Below, piece by piece: positions 5,669 to 10,909 of a DNA stretch of 10,909 nt (its first letter is position 1; each line of letters opens with the position of its first letter). The position numbers and the translations under genes were made by a program. Under the pieces are notes generated by a model, which saw only the letters and a list, made by a program, of their open reading frames with translations, was not told where the DNA came from and made no database searches. Location: the NCBI GenBank assembly GCA_934757945.1, contig CAKVLT010000069.1, positions 1-10,909 of the forward strand. Reading direction: 5' to 3'. This DNA comes from an uncultured Bulleidia sp. (GTDB lineage Bacteria; Bacillota_I; Bacilli_A; Erysipelotrichales; Erysipelotrichaceae).

Positions 5669-7081
5669 TTAGTCCAGATCCTTTCCATTGCTCTTGCAGA
5701 CTTTCTGATACCAGTAGAAAGAATCTTTTCTGATTCTCTTCATATCTTTCAAGTTAAATTCATCACGGTCTACATAGATAAATCCATATCTCTTTGTAAT
5801 ACCCTGATGTGTGGAAATCAGATCAAATGCGGACCATGGAGAATATCCAAACAGTTCAACACCATCTGTGATAGCTTCTCTGCAAGCCTGAATATGTCTT
5901 CTGAGATAATCAATACGGTAATCATCATGTACCTTGCCATCTTCTGTCAAAGTATCTGGTACACCACATCCGTTTTCAGTGATAATGAGTGGTAAATGAT
6001 ATCTTTCCCATAACTGTCTTAATGTGACACGTAATCCTACAGGGTCAATGCCCATACCATAGGAAGTGGATTCCTGCAGAGGATTCTTTACCGCCATGCA
6101 AAGACCTGGATATGTCATAAGACCTGTCATAAAGTCTTTCTCTTCCATTGCTTTAGCAAGTGCTTTTTCTCCTTCTTCTCTGGAGACATACTTCACACAT
6201 CCTGCACCATAGTAGTTAAAGGCAATAAAATCCGGATGTCCGTTCTTTAAGATATCCATATCTCCATCAAGAATCTCAGGAGCTACGCCTCTGTCTTTAA
6301 ACCACTGCATTAAAGCTTCAGGATATGTTCCAAAACATGCAGGATCCAGGAATAAACGATTACGCAACTGATCAAAATCCATTGCTGCAAGGTTGTCTTC
6401 AGGAGAAGAAGTTGCAGGATAGATAGCTGTAATATTTGGCGCCGGTCCGATTTTCGCAGAACACATCTTGTGGCATTCCACCATTACCAAAGACTGTGCC
6501 AGCAACATATGATGATTTGCCTGCCAGATAGTCTTTTCATCTTTATAATCACGATGTCCCTGATAGAGAACCATCATGTTCTGTTCATTAATCGTTAAGA
6601 AGTATTTTACTTTTTCACCAAATTCTGCAAAACATACTCTGCAGTATTTCAGGAAGGCATCAATACACTGTCTGTCTGCCCATCCACCATAACGATCCTG
6701 CAGGCACTGAGGAAGATCAAAATGATACAGAGTAACTACAGGTTCAATACCATACTTATGACATTCATCAATAACATCATGATAATGTCTGACTGCTACT
6801 GCATTGACTTCACCATCTCCTGTAGGAATGATACGAGGCCATGCAATAGAAAATCTGAATTCTGTAAATCCCATTTCTGCCATTAAGGCAATATCTTCTT
6901 TATAACGATGATAATGATCAATCGCTACTTTAAAATCTGTAGTACCTTCTGGAACTGGTGCAGTATCAGATACGGATGGAGATTTTCCATCTTCATCCCA
7001 TGCCCCTTCACACTGATAGGCACTGGAAGAGCCACCCCATAAAAAACCTTCAGGGAATTCTTTTAATGTTGAATAATCCAT
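5669..7081 (-). CDS. GH1 6-phospho-beta-glycosidase (proximal paralogue, NEQN variant)
   Basis: A 470-residue GH1 enzyme. F-L-W-G-G-S-S-S-A-Y-Q is at residues 13-23, the acid/base residue is E166 in T-I-N-E-Q-N, and the nucleophile is E369 in I-T-E-N-G. S423, K430 and Y432 in S-T-H-Q-G-I-T-K-R-Y match the phosphate-binding triad of 6-phospho-beta-galactosidase/glucosidase, with LacG-like spacing (S+7, S+9). The neighbouring GH1 has BglA-like spacing, so the two may prefer different phospho-disaccharides. N-E-Q-N differs from the usual N-E-P or N-E-I-N after the catalytic residue. The start ATG has AAAGGAG 7 nt before it. The 52-bp gap upstream contains a TATAAT box overlapped by a cre-like site, so this gene may start an internal transcript. 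The histidine-phosphatase gene begins at the next base after the stop. Confidence 0.95.
   Translation of the reverse strand: MDYSTLKEFPEGFLWGGSSSAYQCEGAWDEDGKSPSVSDTAPVPEGTTDFKVAIDHYHRYKEDIALMAEMGFTEFRFSIAWPRIIPTGDGEVNAVAVRHYHDVIDECHKYGIEPVVTLYHFDLPQCLQDRYGGWADRQCIDAFLKYCRVCFAEFGEKVKYFLTINEQNMMVLYQGHRDYKDEKTIWQANHHMLLAQSLVMVECHKMCSAKIGPAPNITAIYPATSSPEDNLAAMDFDQLRNRLFLDPACFGTYPEALMQWFKDRGVAPEILDGDMDILKNGHPDFIAFNYYGAGCVKYVSREEGEKALAKAMEEKDFMTGLMTYPGLCMAVKNPLQESTSYGMGIDPVGLRVTLRQLWERYHLPLIITENGCGVPDTLTEDGKVHDDYRIDYLRRHIQACREAITDGVELFGYSPWSAFDLISTHQGITKRYGFIYVDRDEFNLKDMKRIRKDSFYWYQKVCKSNGKDLD
5697..5731. repeat. Direct repeat copy 2, 3' end of GH1 gene
   Basis: Partner of 3665-3699 (33 of 35 bases identical), about 2.0 kb away in the same orientation. 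Recombination between the copies would remove the histidine-phosphatase gene and leave one hybrid GH1 gene. Confidence 0.8.
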
Positions 7082-7096
7082 ATATTATCTCCTTTT

Positions 7097-7111
7097 AATC
7101 TATTTTAGATT
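7097..7111. promoter_or_regulatory. Dyad AATCTA-N3-TAGATT at the GH1 internal promoter
   Basis: Perfect 6-bp inverted repeat with a 3-base centre, placed where the start point of the TATAAT box at 7109-7114 should fall. It may be an operator for a local sugar regulator. No regulator gene for this operon is in the window. Confidence 0.4.
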
Positions 7112-7114
7112 ATA
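7109..7114 (-). promoter_or_regulatory. Internal promoter -10 box before the first GH1 gene
   Basis: The minus strand reads TATAAT. No convincing -35 hexamer stands 16-18 bp upstream, so the promoter may need activation or be weak. It is overlapped by a cre-like site on one side and a dyad on the other. Confidence 0.45.
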
Positions 7115-7124
7115 AGCGCTTACT
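7111..7124. promoter_or_regulatory. Catabolite-responsive element (cre-like, CcpA)
   Basis: The core TAAGCGCTTA is a perfect palindrome and the 14 bases fit the cre pattern TGNAANCGNWNNCA except at two outer positions. It overlaps the TATAAT box by four bases, the position expected for CcpA repression when glucose is present. This agrees with the sugar-catabolic genes around it. Confidence 0.6.
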
Positions 7125-7133
7125 TGCGGAATT

Positions 7134-7955
7134 TCATTCCAATAATCCATACTTTCTCAAAGCTTTATATATACCGTCATTCTCTATGTCATCTGTAATG
7201 TAATCAGCATATTGTTTTAACTCATCACAGGCATTGCCCATGGCAATACCCACATGTGTACTTTGTAATAATGAAAGATCATTCATAGAATCTCCAAAGC
7301 CATACGTCATTCCTTTTGGATCGTTATACATATCCAGCACTGCCTGTACACCACTGCCTTTGGTAATACCTGCTTTCGTCACTTCTCCACTTGTACCGCC
7401 ATCTCTTCCATAAGAAGCACTCGTACTGATATATTGCATGGAAGGATCCAGATGTTCCATAAATGTTTTTTCATCTTCTTCAGAAGTAAACATCACATCA
7501 AACTCCAGTACCGGTTCCTCCTGATATTCACGGATATCATATAAAGGCACATCATACATATAATATCTGCCATCTTTTTGTACAACCCAGCCCGCACCTT
7601 CTTCAATGTTGTCCAAAGGCATATAGATTTTATCCAGCGTGCTTAACATCACATACCCATGTAAGGTATTGGCAATATAGTCTAATGTAGTATGCAGTAC
7701 AGAAGTGTCCACACTGTTGAGCTTTACAGGATGCCCCTCTACCATCACACCGCCTCCATCAGAGAAGATAATGCCATCAAAAAGATTGCTGTTTAGTAAA
7801 TACTTACACCCGGCAAGACCTCTTCCACTGCATAAGAACACCTTATGTCCAGCTTTTTTAGCCTGCATTAAAGCCTGTTTATTGGAATCAGAAATATCCC
7901 ATTCCTTCGGACTGTTAACAAGAGTTCCATCCACATCAAAAAACAGATACCTCAT
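7134..7955 (-). CDS. Cof-type HAD phosphatase (second of a tandem pair)
   Basis: A 273-residue HAD-superfamily hydrolase of the Cof (IIB) subgroup, which dephosphorylates sugar phosphates or similar small phosphate esters in the cytoplasm. Motif I is F-F-D-V-D-G-T with D7 (nucleophile) and D9; motif II is S43 in C-S-G-R; motif III is K199 in I-T-K-G. Motif IV is G-D-S-M-N-D with D222 and D226. The IIB cap lies between about residues 80 and 190. The ATG overlaps the stop of the upstream paralogue as ATGA, with no good ribosome binding site of its own, so it probably depends on coupled translation. A 52-bp gap with the cre-like site follows before the GH1 gene. The substrate is unknown; 6-phospho sugars from the neighbouring enzymes are the natural guess. 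Confidence 0.94.
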   Translation of the reverse strand: MRYLFFDVDGTLVNSPKEWDISDSNKQALMQAKKAGHKVFLCSGRGLAGCKYLLNSNLFDGIIFSDGGGVMVEGHPVKLNSVDTSVLHTTLDYIANTLHGYVMLSTLDKIYMPLDNIEEGAGWVVQKDGRYYMYDVPLYDIREYQEEPVLEFDVMFTSEEDEKTFMEHLDPSMQYISTSASYGRDGGTSGEVTKAGITKGSGVQAVLDMYNDPKGMTYGFGDSMNDLSLLQSTHVGIAMGNACDELKQYADYITDDIENDGIYKALRKYGLLE

Positions 7956-8770
7956 ACAAGATTAAAATGCTCCATAGCTTTGGCAATACCATCATTATCA
8001 ATCGTATCTGTGATATAATCACTGATTTTCTTCACTTCATCAAAGGCATTTCCCATGGCAATACCCACGTTACACATTTGTAACATTTCCAGATCATTAC
8101 TGCTGTCTCCAAAGCCATAGGTATCCTCCATGGAGGCGTTATAAAACTTCATTACTTCCTGAATAGCAGTGCCTTTATTTACACCTTTTCTGGTTATCTC
8201 TCCAGATCGTTTCCCCAGTTCAATATGGTATCCTGCAGTACTTGCCAGCTGCAGATCTTCCGGCATATGTTTTTCGAAATCCGCCATGATTTCTTCTGTA
8301 TCAAATCCAATATCTATTTTTAATATCGGTTCATATCGAAATTCAGTAAATGGATATGCGCCAAAACATTTCATCTTTTCCTCTGCACTTGCAAAACGTT
8401 CATCCTGAAAAGAATGACTCTTAAAGAAATCCATTTCCTTTTTATTTTTAAACAATTTATAGTCAGACATCAGAGAATATCTTCCGTCTCTTTCTTCTGC
8501 AATAAATACAGTTCTGGAACAGATATCATGAGGAATCTCTCTTTGTAACACAATCTTTCCATCTATATAGATACCACCACCATTACAGTAGATAATGCCA
8601 TCTACTTCCAGATCTTCTAAAGAAAACAAAGAACCTAAATGTCTTCCTGTGGAAATAAACACCTTGTTTCCTTTCTTTCTTGTCTTTTCAATCGCTTCCT
8701 TAGCAGAAGGGATTAACCCTTTTTCATGAGAAACCAATGTCCCGTCAATGTCAAAAAATAAATACTTCAT
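7952..8770 (-). CDS. Cof-type HAD phosphatase (first gene of the operon)
   Basis: A 272-residue HAD IIB (Cof-type) phosphatase. Motif I is F-F-D-I-D-G-T with D7 and D9, motif II is T41 in S-T-G-R, motif III is K199 in V-N-K-G, and motif IV is G-D-S-S-N-D with D222 and D226. All catalytic residues sit at nearly the same positions as in the next gene, so the two are tandem paralogues that have diverged mostly in the cap. The frame can be opened at a GTG (8774-8776), but the ribosome binding site AGAGG would touch that codon. It is correctly placed, 5 nt away, for the ATG at 8768-8770, and M-K-Y-L-F-F-D is the normal family start. Upstream are a TATAAT box at 8788 and the structured RNA region with a terminator at 8841-8874. 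Confidence 0.94.
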   Translation of the reverse strand: MKYLFFDIDGTLVSHEKGLIPSAKEAIEKTRKKGNKVFISTGRHLGSLFSLEDLEVDGIIYCNGGGIYIDGKIVLQREIPHDICSRTVFIAEERDGRYSLMSDYKLFKNKKEMDFFKSHSFQDERFASAEEKMKCFGAYPFTEFRYEPILKIDIGFDTEEIMADFEKHMPEDLQLASTAGYHIELGKRSGEITRKGVNKGTAIQEVMKFYNASMEDTYGFGDSSNDLEMLQMCNVGIAMGNAFDEVKKISDYITDTIDNDGIAKAMEHFNLV

Positions 8771-8787
8771 ACTCACCTCTTGTAAGT

Positions 8788-8793
8788 ATTATA
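8788..8793 (-). promoter_or_regulatory. Possible promoter -10 box of the operon
   Basis: Minus strand TATAAT, 17 nt before the ATG of the first HAD gene. The -35 region is poor. A start 6-7 nt downstream would leave a leader of only about 10 nt, just enough for the AGAGG site. Transcription arriving through the structured leader is the alternative. Confidence 0.35.
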
Positions 8794-8840
8794 TAGGACA
8801 AATCGAAAGTTCCTGTGAAATAGGAATAAAGTTCCACAAC

Positions 8841-8874
8841 AACCAAAAAAGGAGCCGAAGCTCCTTCTTTGGTT
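8841..8874 (-). terminator. Strong intrinsic terminator with UUCG loop
   Basis: The minus strand folds GGAGC-TTCG-GCTCC followed at once by TTTTTT. The full arms (8841-8855 and 8860-8874) pair over 15 positions with a single G-U. It lies 70 bp upstream of the HAD gene in the same direction. It may end the putative small RNA, end amidohydrolase read-through, or act as an attenuator. On the plus strand the same hairpin has CGAA in the loop and a weaker TTCTTT tail. Confidence 0.85.
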
Positions 8875-8949
8875 TCCAGGCACTATGGGGGGGTACCTGA
8901 AAAATTCTTAATCTTGGGAGATTATGAATAACATCAGATTTTCATCTGA
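8841..8949 (-). ncRNA. Candidate C-rich-loop small RNA or structured leader
   Basis: About 110 nt on the minus strand, directly after a TATAAT box (8955-8960). In order it shows four elements: (1) a 5' hairpin TCAGAT-GAAA-ATCTGA, 8934-8949, starting at the expected first base; (2) hairpin TAATCT-CCCA-AGATTA, 8909-8924; (3) a 10-bp stem with one bulged G (8893-8902 with 8873-8883) whose 9-base loop is CCCCCCATA; (4) the UUCG terminator. Exposed C-rich loops resemble the UCCC-type loops by which several Bacillota sRNAs pair with G-rich ribosome binding sites. I do not recognise a known RNA family, and I see no match to the BglG/LicT antiterminator sequence. It could equally be the leader of the phosphatase/glycosidase operon. 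Confidence 0.5.
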
Positions 8950-8954
8950 CATGT

Positions 8955-8960
8955 ATTATA
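8955..8960 (-). promoter_or_regulatory. -10 box of the candidate structured RNA
   Basis: A perfect TATAAT on the minus strand. The expected start falls at about 8948, which is the first base of the 5' hairpin. The -35 region (GGATTTTTT around 8978-8986) does not match TTGACA well. Confidence 0.5.
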
Positions 8961-9103
8961 ATACCTTCTTTCAGGAAAAAATCCAGTCCTATTTTTTAAC
9001 ATTTGTAACAAAATACTGAAATTGTCTATTTTGTGCATTTTATCATATCTTGTACATTTAGTCTTGTTTTAGTTTTCCGGAAAAAGACACAGTATTTTCA
9101 TTC
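8961..9103. other. AT-rich spacer after the amidohydrolase gene
   Basis: This part of the 333-base gap between the amidohydrolase stop and the HAD start holds no gene. A perfect 12-bp palindrome, TTTTCCGGAAAA (9073-9084), lies 20 bp after the stop codon. It has no loop and no T run in the usual place, so I cannot call it a terminator. Confidence 0.5.
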
Positions 9104-10243
9104 TCAAGCCACTTTTTCTCCGTCAATAAACACGTTTAGAATCTTTGTCTGCACTTCAAATGGATCACCATCGCAGATGACAATATCCGCATCTTTACCT
9201 GTTTCCAGTGTACCAACTCTGTCTTCAATACCAATATGCTTTGCAGGGTTAATGGTAATGGCTTTTAAAGCTTCATATGGATCCATGCCAGCCTTTACTG
9301 CAAGACTTGCACATAATGGTAAATACTGCTGAGGAATTACCGGAGCGTCTGTAATGATGGATACCATGCATCCTGATTCAGATAATACAGCAGGTGTTGT
9401 CCAGGACTTGTTCTGTAATTCAAACTTGGACGCATGTGTTAATGTTGGGCCTACTGCCATAGGGTACTGAGTATTCTTTGCAAGAATATCTGCAATCAGA
9501 TGACCTTCTGTTACATGTTCCAAAGTCAGTTTCACATCAAATTCCTTAGCTAAACGAATAGCTGTCAAAATATCATTTGCCTGATGTGCATGAATCTTCA
9601 TCGGAATCTTCTTTTCCATTACAGGAATCATCGCTTCACACTTCTGGTTGTATGCAGGCATCTTTAAAGGATCTCCATCCGCTGCCTTCTTGCGTGCCAT
9701 ATAGTCCTTCGTCTGATTCATCATATTACGAACTACCGCAGCTGTAGACATACGTGCGTAGTTACCTTTGTCTTTATAGCAACGTTTAGGATTTTCACCT
9801 AATGCACCTTTCATGGCAACAGGATCTTTGACAATCATATCGTCCACACATTTACCATGTGTTTTTACTGCAATCCATGTACCACCAATCGCATTGGAGC
9901 TTCCCTGTCCTGTAGCTACACAGGTAACACCACCCTCAGCAGCCATCTTTACGCTGGGATCCAATGGGTTAAAGCTGTCAATAGCTCTCATCTGTGGTGT
10001 ACAGATATCTCCCATCTCATTGTAGTCCTGACCTTCAAAGCCAATACCATACCCATCTAATCCAAGATGAGAATGGGCATCTACAAAACCCGGATATACA
10101 TGTAATCCTGTAGCATCTACCACATCCTCATCCTGCAGATCTTTTCCAATGGCTGTGATTTTACCATTTTCAAATTGAATGTCTGCCACATAAGGTTCCT
10201 TATGCACTACATCGTGAATTATACCGTTTTTAATTACTGTCAT
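9104..10243 (-). CDS. Metal-dependent amidohydrolase (imidazolonepropionase-like)
   Basis: A 379-residue amidohydrolase-superfamily enzyme with the composite beta-sandwich domain split between N- and C-termini. Metal ligands visible are H57 and H59 in D-A-H-S-H, H218 (or H220) in K-I-H-A-H, H243 in L-E-H-V-T, and the catalytic D299 in I-I-T-D-A-P. K145 or E150 in M-K-G-A-L-G-E-N-P is a candidate bridging ligand. The C-terminal A-I-T-I-N-P-A-K-x-x-G followed by G-T-L-E-x-G-K-D-A-D-I-V is typical of the family. It hydrolyses a C-N bond in a cyclic or peptide-like substrate that I cannot identify; some relatives are peptidases or hydantoinase-like. A TTG at 10256-10258 also opens the frame, but GGAGG is spaced 8 nt from the ATG at 10241-10243, so I choose that. 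It appears monocistronic, with its own TATAAT at 10273. Confidence 0.9.
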   Translation of the reverse strand: MTVIKNGIIHDVVHKEPYVADIQFENGKITAIGKDLQDEDVVDATGLHVYPGFVDAHSHLGLDGYGIGFEGQDYNEMGDICTPQMRAIDSFNPLDPSVKMAAEGGVTCVATGQGSSNAIGGTWIAVKTHGKCVDDMIVKDPVAMKGALGENPKRCYKDKGNYARMSTAAVVRNMMNQTKDYMARKKAADGDPLKMPAYNQKCEAMIPVMEKKIPMKIHAHQANDILTAIRLAKEFDVKLTLEHVTEGHLIADILAKNTQYPMAVGPTLTHASKFELQNKSWTTPAVLSESGCMVSIITDAPVIPQQYLPLCASLAVKAGMDPYEALKAITINPAKHIGIEDRVGTLETGKDADIVICDGDPFEVQTKILNVFIDGEKVA

Positions 10244-10272
10244 TTTCCAATCCTCCAAACTTAGTAAGCTCT

Positions 10273-10278
10273 ATTATA
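10273..10278 (-). promoter_or_regulatory. Amidohydrolase promoter -10 box
   Basis: Minus strand TATAAT, 29 bp before the ATG. The -35 position holds only a weak GCTTAA-like hexamer. The start point about 7 nt downstream leaves a short leader containing the GGAGG site. Confidence 0.5.
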
Positions 10279-10370
10279 CCTTCCTGTGTACATTTAAGCG
10301 CCTGGAATACCTCTGCAATGTCGAAATTCTTCAGTTTTTTAATTTGTTTTTTACATATTTTCATTCAAGA

Positions 10371-10402
10371 ATAAAAGATGAAGAATTTTACTTCTCCATC
10401 TT
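10371..10402 (-). terminator. Terminator after the flavoprotein remnant
   Basis: On the minus strand AAGAT/ATCTT (10398-10402 with 10375-10379) and GAAG/CTTC (10391-10394 with 10380-10383) form a stem with a 3-base bulge and a 7-base loop, followed by TTTATT. It lies 12 bp after the pseudogene stop, so the old gene's terminator survives. Confidence 0.5.
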
Positions 10403-10413
10403 ATATACATATC

Positions 10414-10750
10414 TTAGTGATTCTGTTCAATCTTGGAACTATTGGCAGCTTCCATTGTTGCCTTACCTGTTTCATTAAGTTCCTTTGTATCTTCAGTTAC
10501 TGTATATCCTGCATTTTCAGCAGCTGCAGCACATGCAAGTCTTCCGGAAGTTAAGGAGAAGCCTAAACCTACACCTTCAGCATCCTGATAAGCTGCATGG
10601 GAAATGCCGGATACGTTATTACCTGTCGCATATAAGCCATTGATCACTGTGAATTCAGGTGTTAATACCTGTAACTTTTCATTTTCTTTTGATTGAATTC
10701 TGTTTCAGGCATGCCAGCTACTTCCTTTCTGTGTATTGCCTTACATATTT
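10414..10750 (-). pseudogene. Remnant of an FAD-dependent fumarate-reductase-like flavoprotein
   Basis: Two pieces of one gene in different frames. The 3' piece (10414-10704) reads L-Q-V-L-T-P-E-F-T-V-I-N-G-L-Y-A-T-G-N-N and then Y-Q-D-A-E-G-V-G-L-G-F-S-L-T-S-G-R-L-A. This is the C-terminal FAD-binding end of fumarate reductase/flavocytochrome c-type flavoproteins. The 5' piece (about 10689-10750) reads E-V-A-G-M-P-E-T-E-F-N-Q, the start of the segment that in intact relatives lies well before that end. The two are shifted by one frame and abut at about 10690, so roughly the stretch between them was deleted. No start codon, N-terminal Rossmann motif or substrate domain remains. The short open frame starting at GTG 10645-10647 is therefore not a real gene. 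Confidence 0.75.
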
Positions 10751-10767
10751 TTCACCAGTTCATTTGA

Positions 10768-10909
10768 TCAAAGTTTCATTTTCTTTTTGATAAAAAGTAT
10801 CGTCTCTTCACTCAACTCTGTACTTTTTTGAATGATTTCAAAAGGCAATCCAAGTTCCAGCATCCTACGGCATGTTTCTTCTGCATTTTGTTTCTGGCCT
10901 TGCTCAATT
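10768..10909 (-). CDS. C-terminal end of an Rpn-family nuclease/putative transposase (partial)
   Basis: The last 46 codons of a gene running off the right edge, ending at TGA 10768-10770. The sequence begins I-E-Q-G-Q-K-Q-N-A-E-E-T and continues R-M-L-E-L-G-L-P-F-E-I-I-Q-K-S-T-E-L-S-E-E-T-I. This charged repeat followed by M-L-x-L-G-x-x-x-E-x-I-x-x-x-T-x-L-S-x-E-x-I is the typical tail of Rpn (recombination-promoting nuclease; PD-(D/E)XK) proteins of Bacillota. The catalytic domain is outside the window, so activity cannot be judged. It stops about 20 bp before the flavoprotein remnant, so this element or its movement may explain the loss of the flavoprotein's front. Confidence 0.65.
   Translation of the reverse strand, partial: IEQGQKQNAEETCRRMLELGLPFEIIQKSTELSEETILFIKKKMKL

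Noticed and set aside
8876..8905. Run of seven G as a possible G-quadruplex
   Set aside because: There is only one G run; no further G tracts lie nearby to form a quadruplex. The complementary C run makes better sense as a hairpin loop.
8835..8960. BglG/LicT-type antiterminator (RAT) leader, expected before beta-glucoside genes
   Set aside because: A terminator is present, but I find no RAT-like sequence overlapping its 5' arm, and no antiterminator gene is in the window.
10414..10647. 77-codon open frame as an independent small gene
   Set aside because: The frame continues upstream of the supposed GTG start with flavoprotein-like sequence to 10704, and no ribosome binding site precedes the GTG. 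It is the tail of a pseudogene.
1..10909. tRNA, rRNA or CRISPR arrays
   Set aside because: No cloverleaf-like T-loop signals, rRNA segments or regularly spaced repeats were seen on either strand.

Overview
The window reads as chromosomal DNA of a low-GC, gut-type Bacillota (Firmicutes). Supporting signs are AGGAGG-type ribosome binding sites, TATAAT boxes, frequent GTG/TTG starts, a CcpA-like cre box, family 1 glycosidases with the 6-phospho-sugar signature, and the tail of an Rpn/PD-(D/E)XK protein. An Erysipelotrichia-like or related host fits the AT-rich part, but the genus cannot be fixed from this sequence. Every supported gene is on the minus strand, so transcription runs from right to left.

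Right end (10371-10909): a decayed area. The last 46 codons of an Rpn-family (recombination-promoting nuclease/putative transposase) protein run off the edge. They are followed by an internally deleted, frameshifted remnant of an FAD-dependent fumarate-reductase-like flavoprotein. Next is a free-standing metal-dependent amidohydrolase (9104-10243) with its own promoter.

Centre (3500-9000): an AT-rich carbohydrate operon of five tightly packed genes. In transcription order these are Cof-type HAD phosphatase, Cof-type HAD phosphatase, GH1 6-phospho-beta-glycosidase, histidine phosphatase, and a second GH1 6-phospho-beta-glycosidase. Coupling signs are an ATGA overlap, a TAAGTG junction and a 14-bp overlap. 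A cre-like box overlaps a TATAAT box in the 52-bp gap before the first GH1. No transporter (PTS) is present in the window. Upstream of the operon, 8841-8949 looks like a roughly 110-nt structured RNA: a TATAAT box, a 5' hairpin, two hairpins with C-rich loops, and a UUCG-capped intrinsic terminator. It could be a free C-rich small RNA or the operon's attenuating leader. This is the most interesting non-coding signal here.

Left part (1-3260): a more GC-rich block with different codon use, probably acquired horizontally. A TetR-type repressor has a textbook promoter and a 10-bp-arm operator. Downstream of it are three consecutive class I SAM-dependent methyltransferases, a four-segment membrane protein, and the first codons of another gene. 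The gap between tetR and the first methyltransferase holds two copies of the dyad GTTAG-N6-CTAAC around a 12-bp palindrome, which differs from the tetR operator. The substrate is unknown, so this is the best candidate in the window for an undescribed multi-gene system. Two hairpin terminators at 3390-3545 separate this block from the carbohydrate operon.
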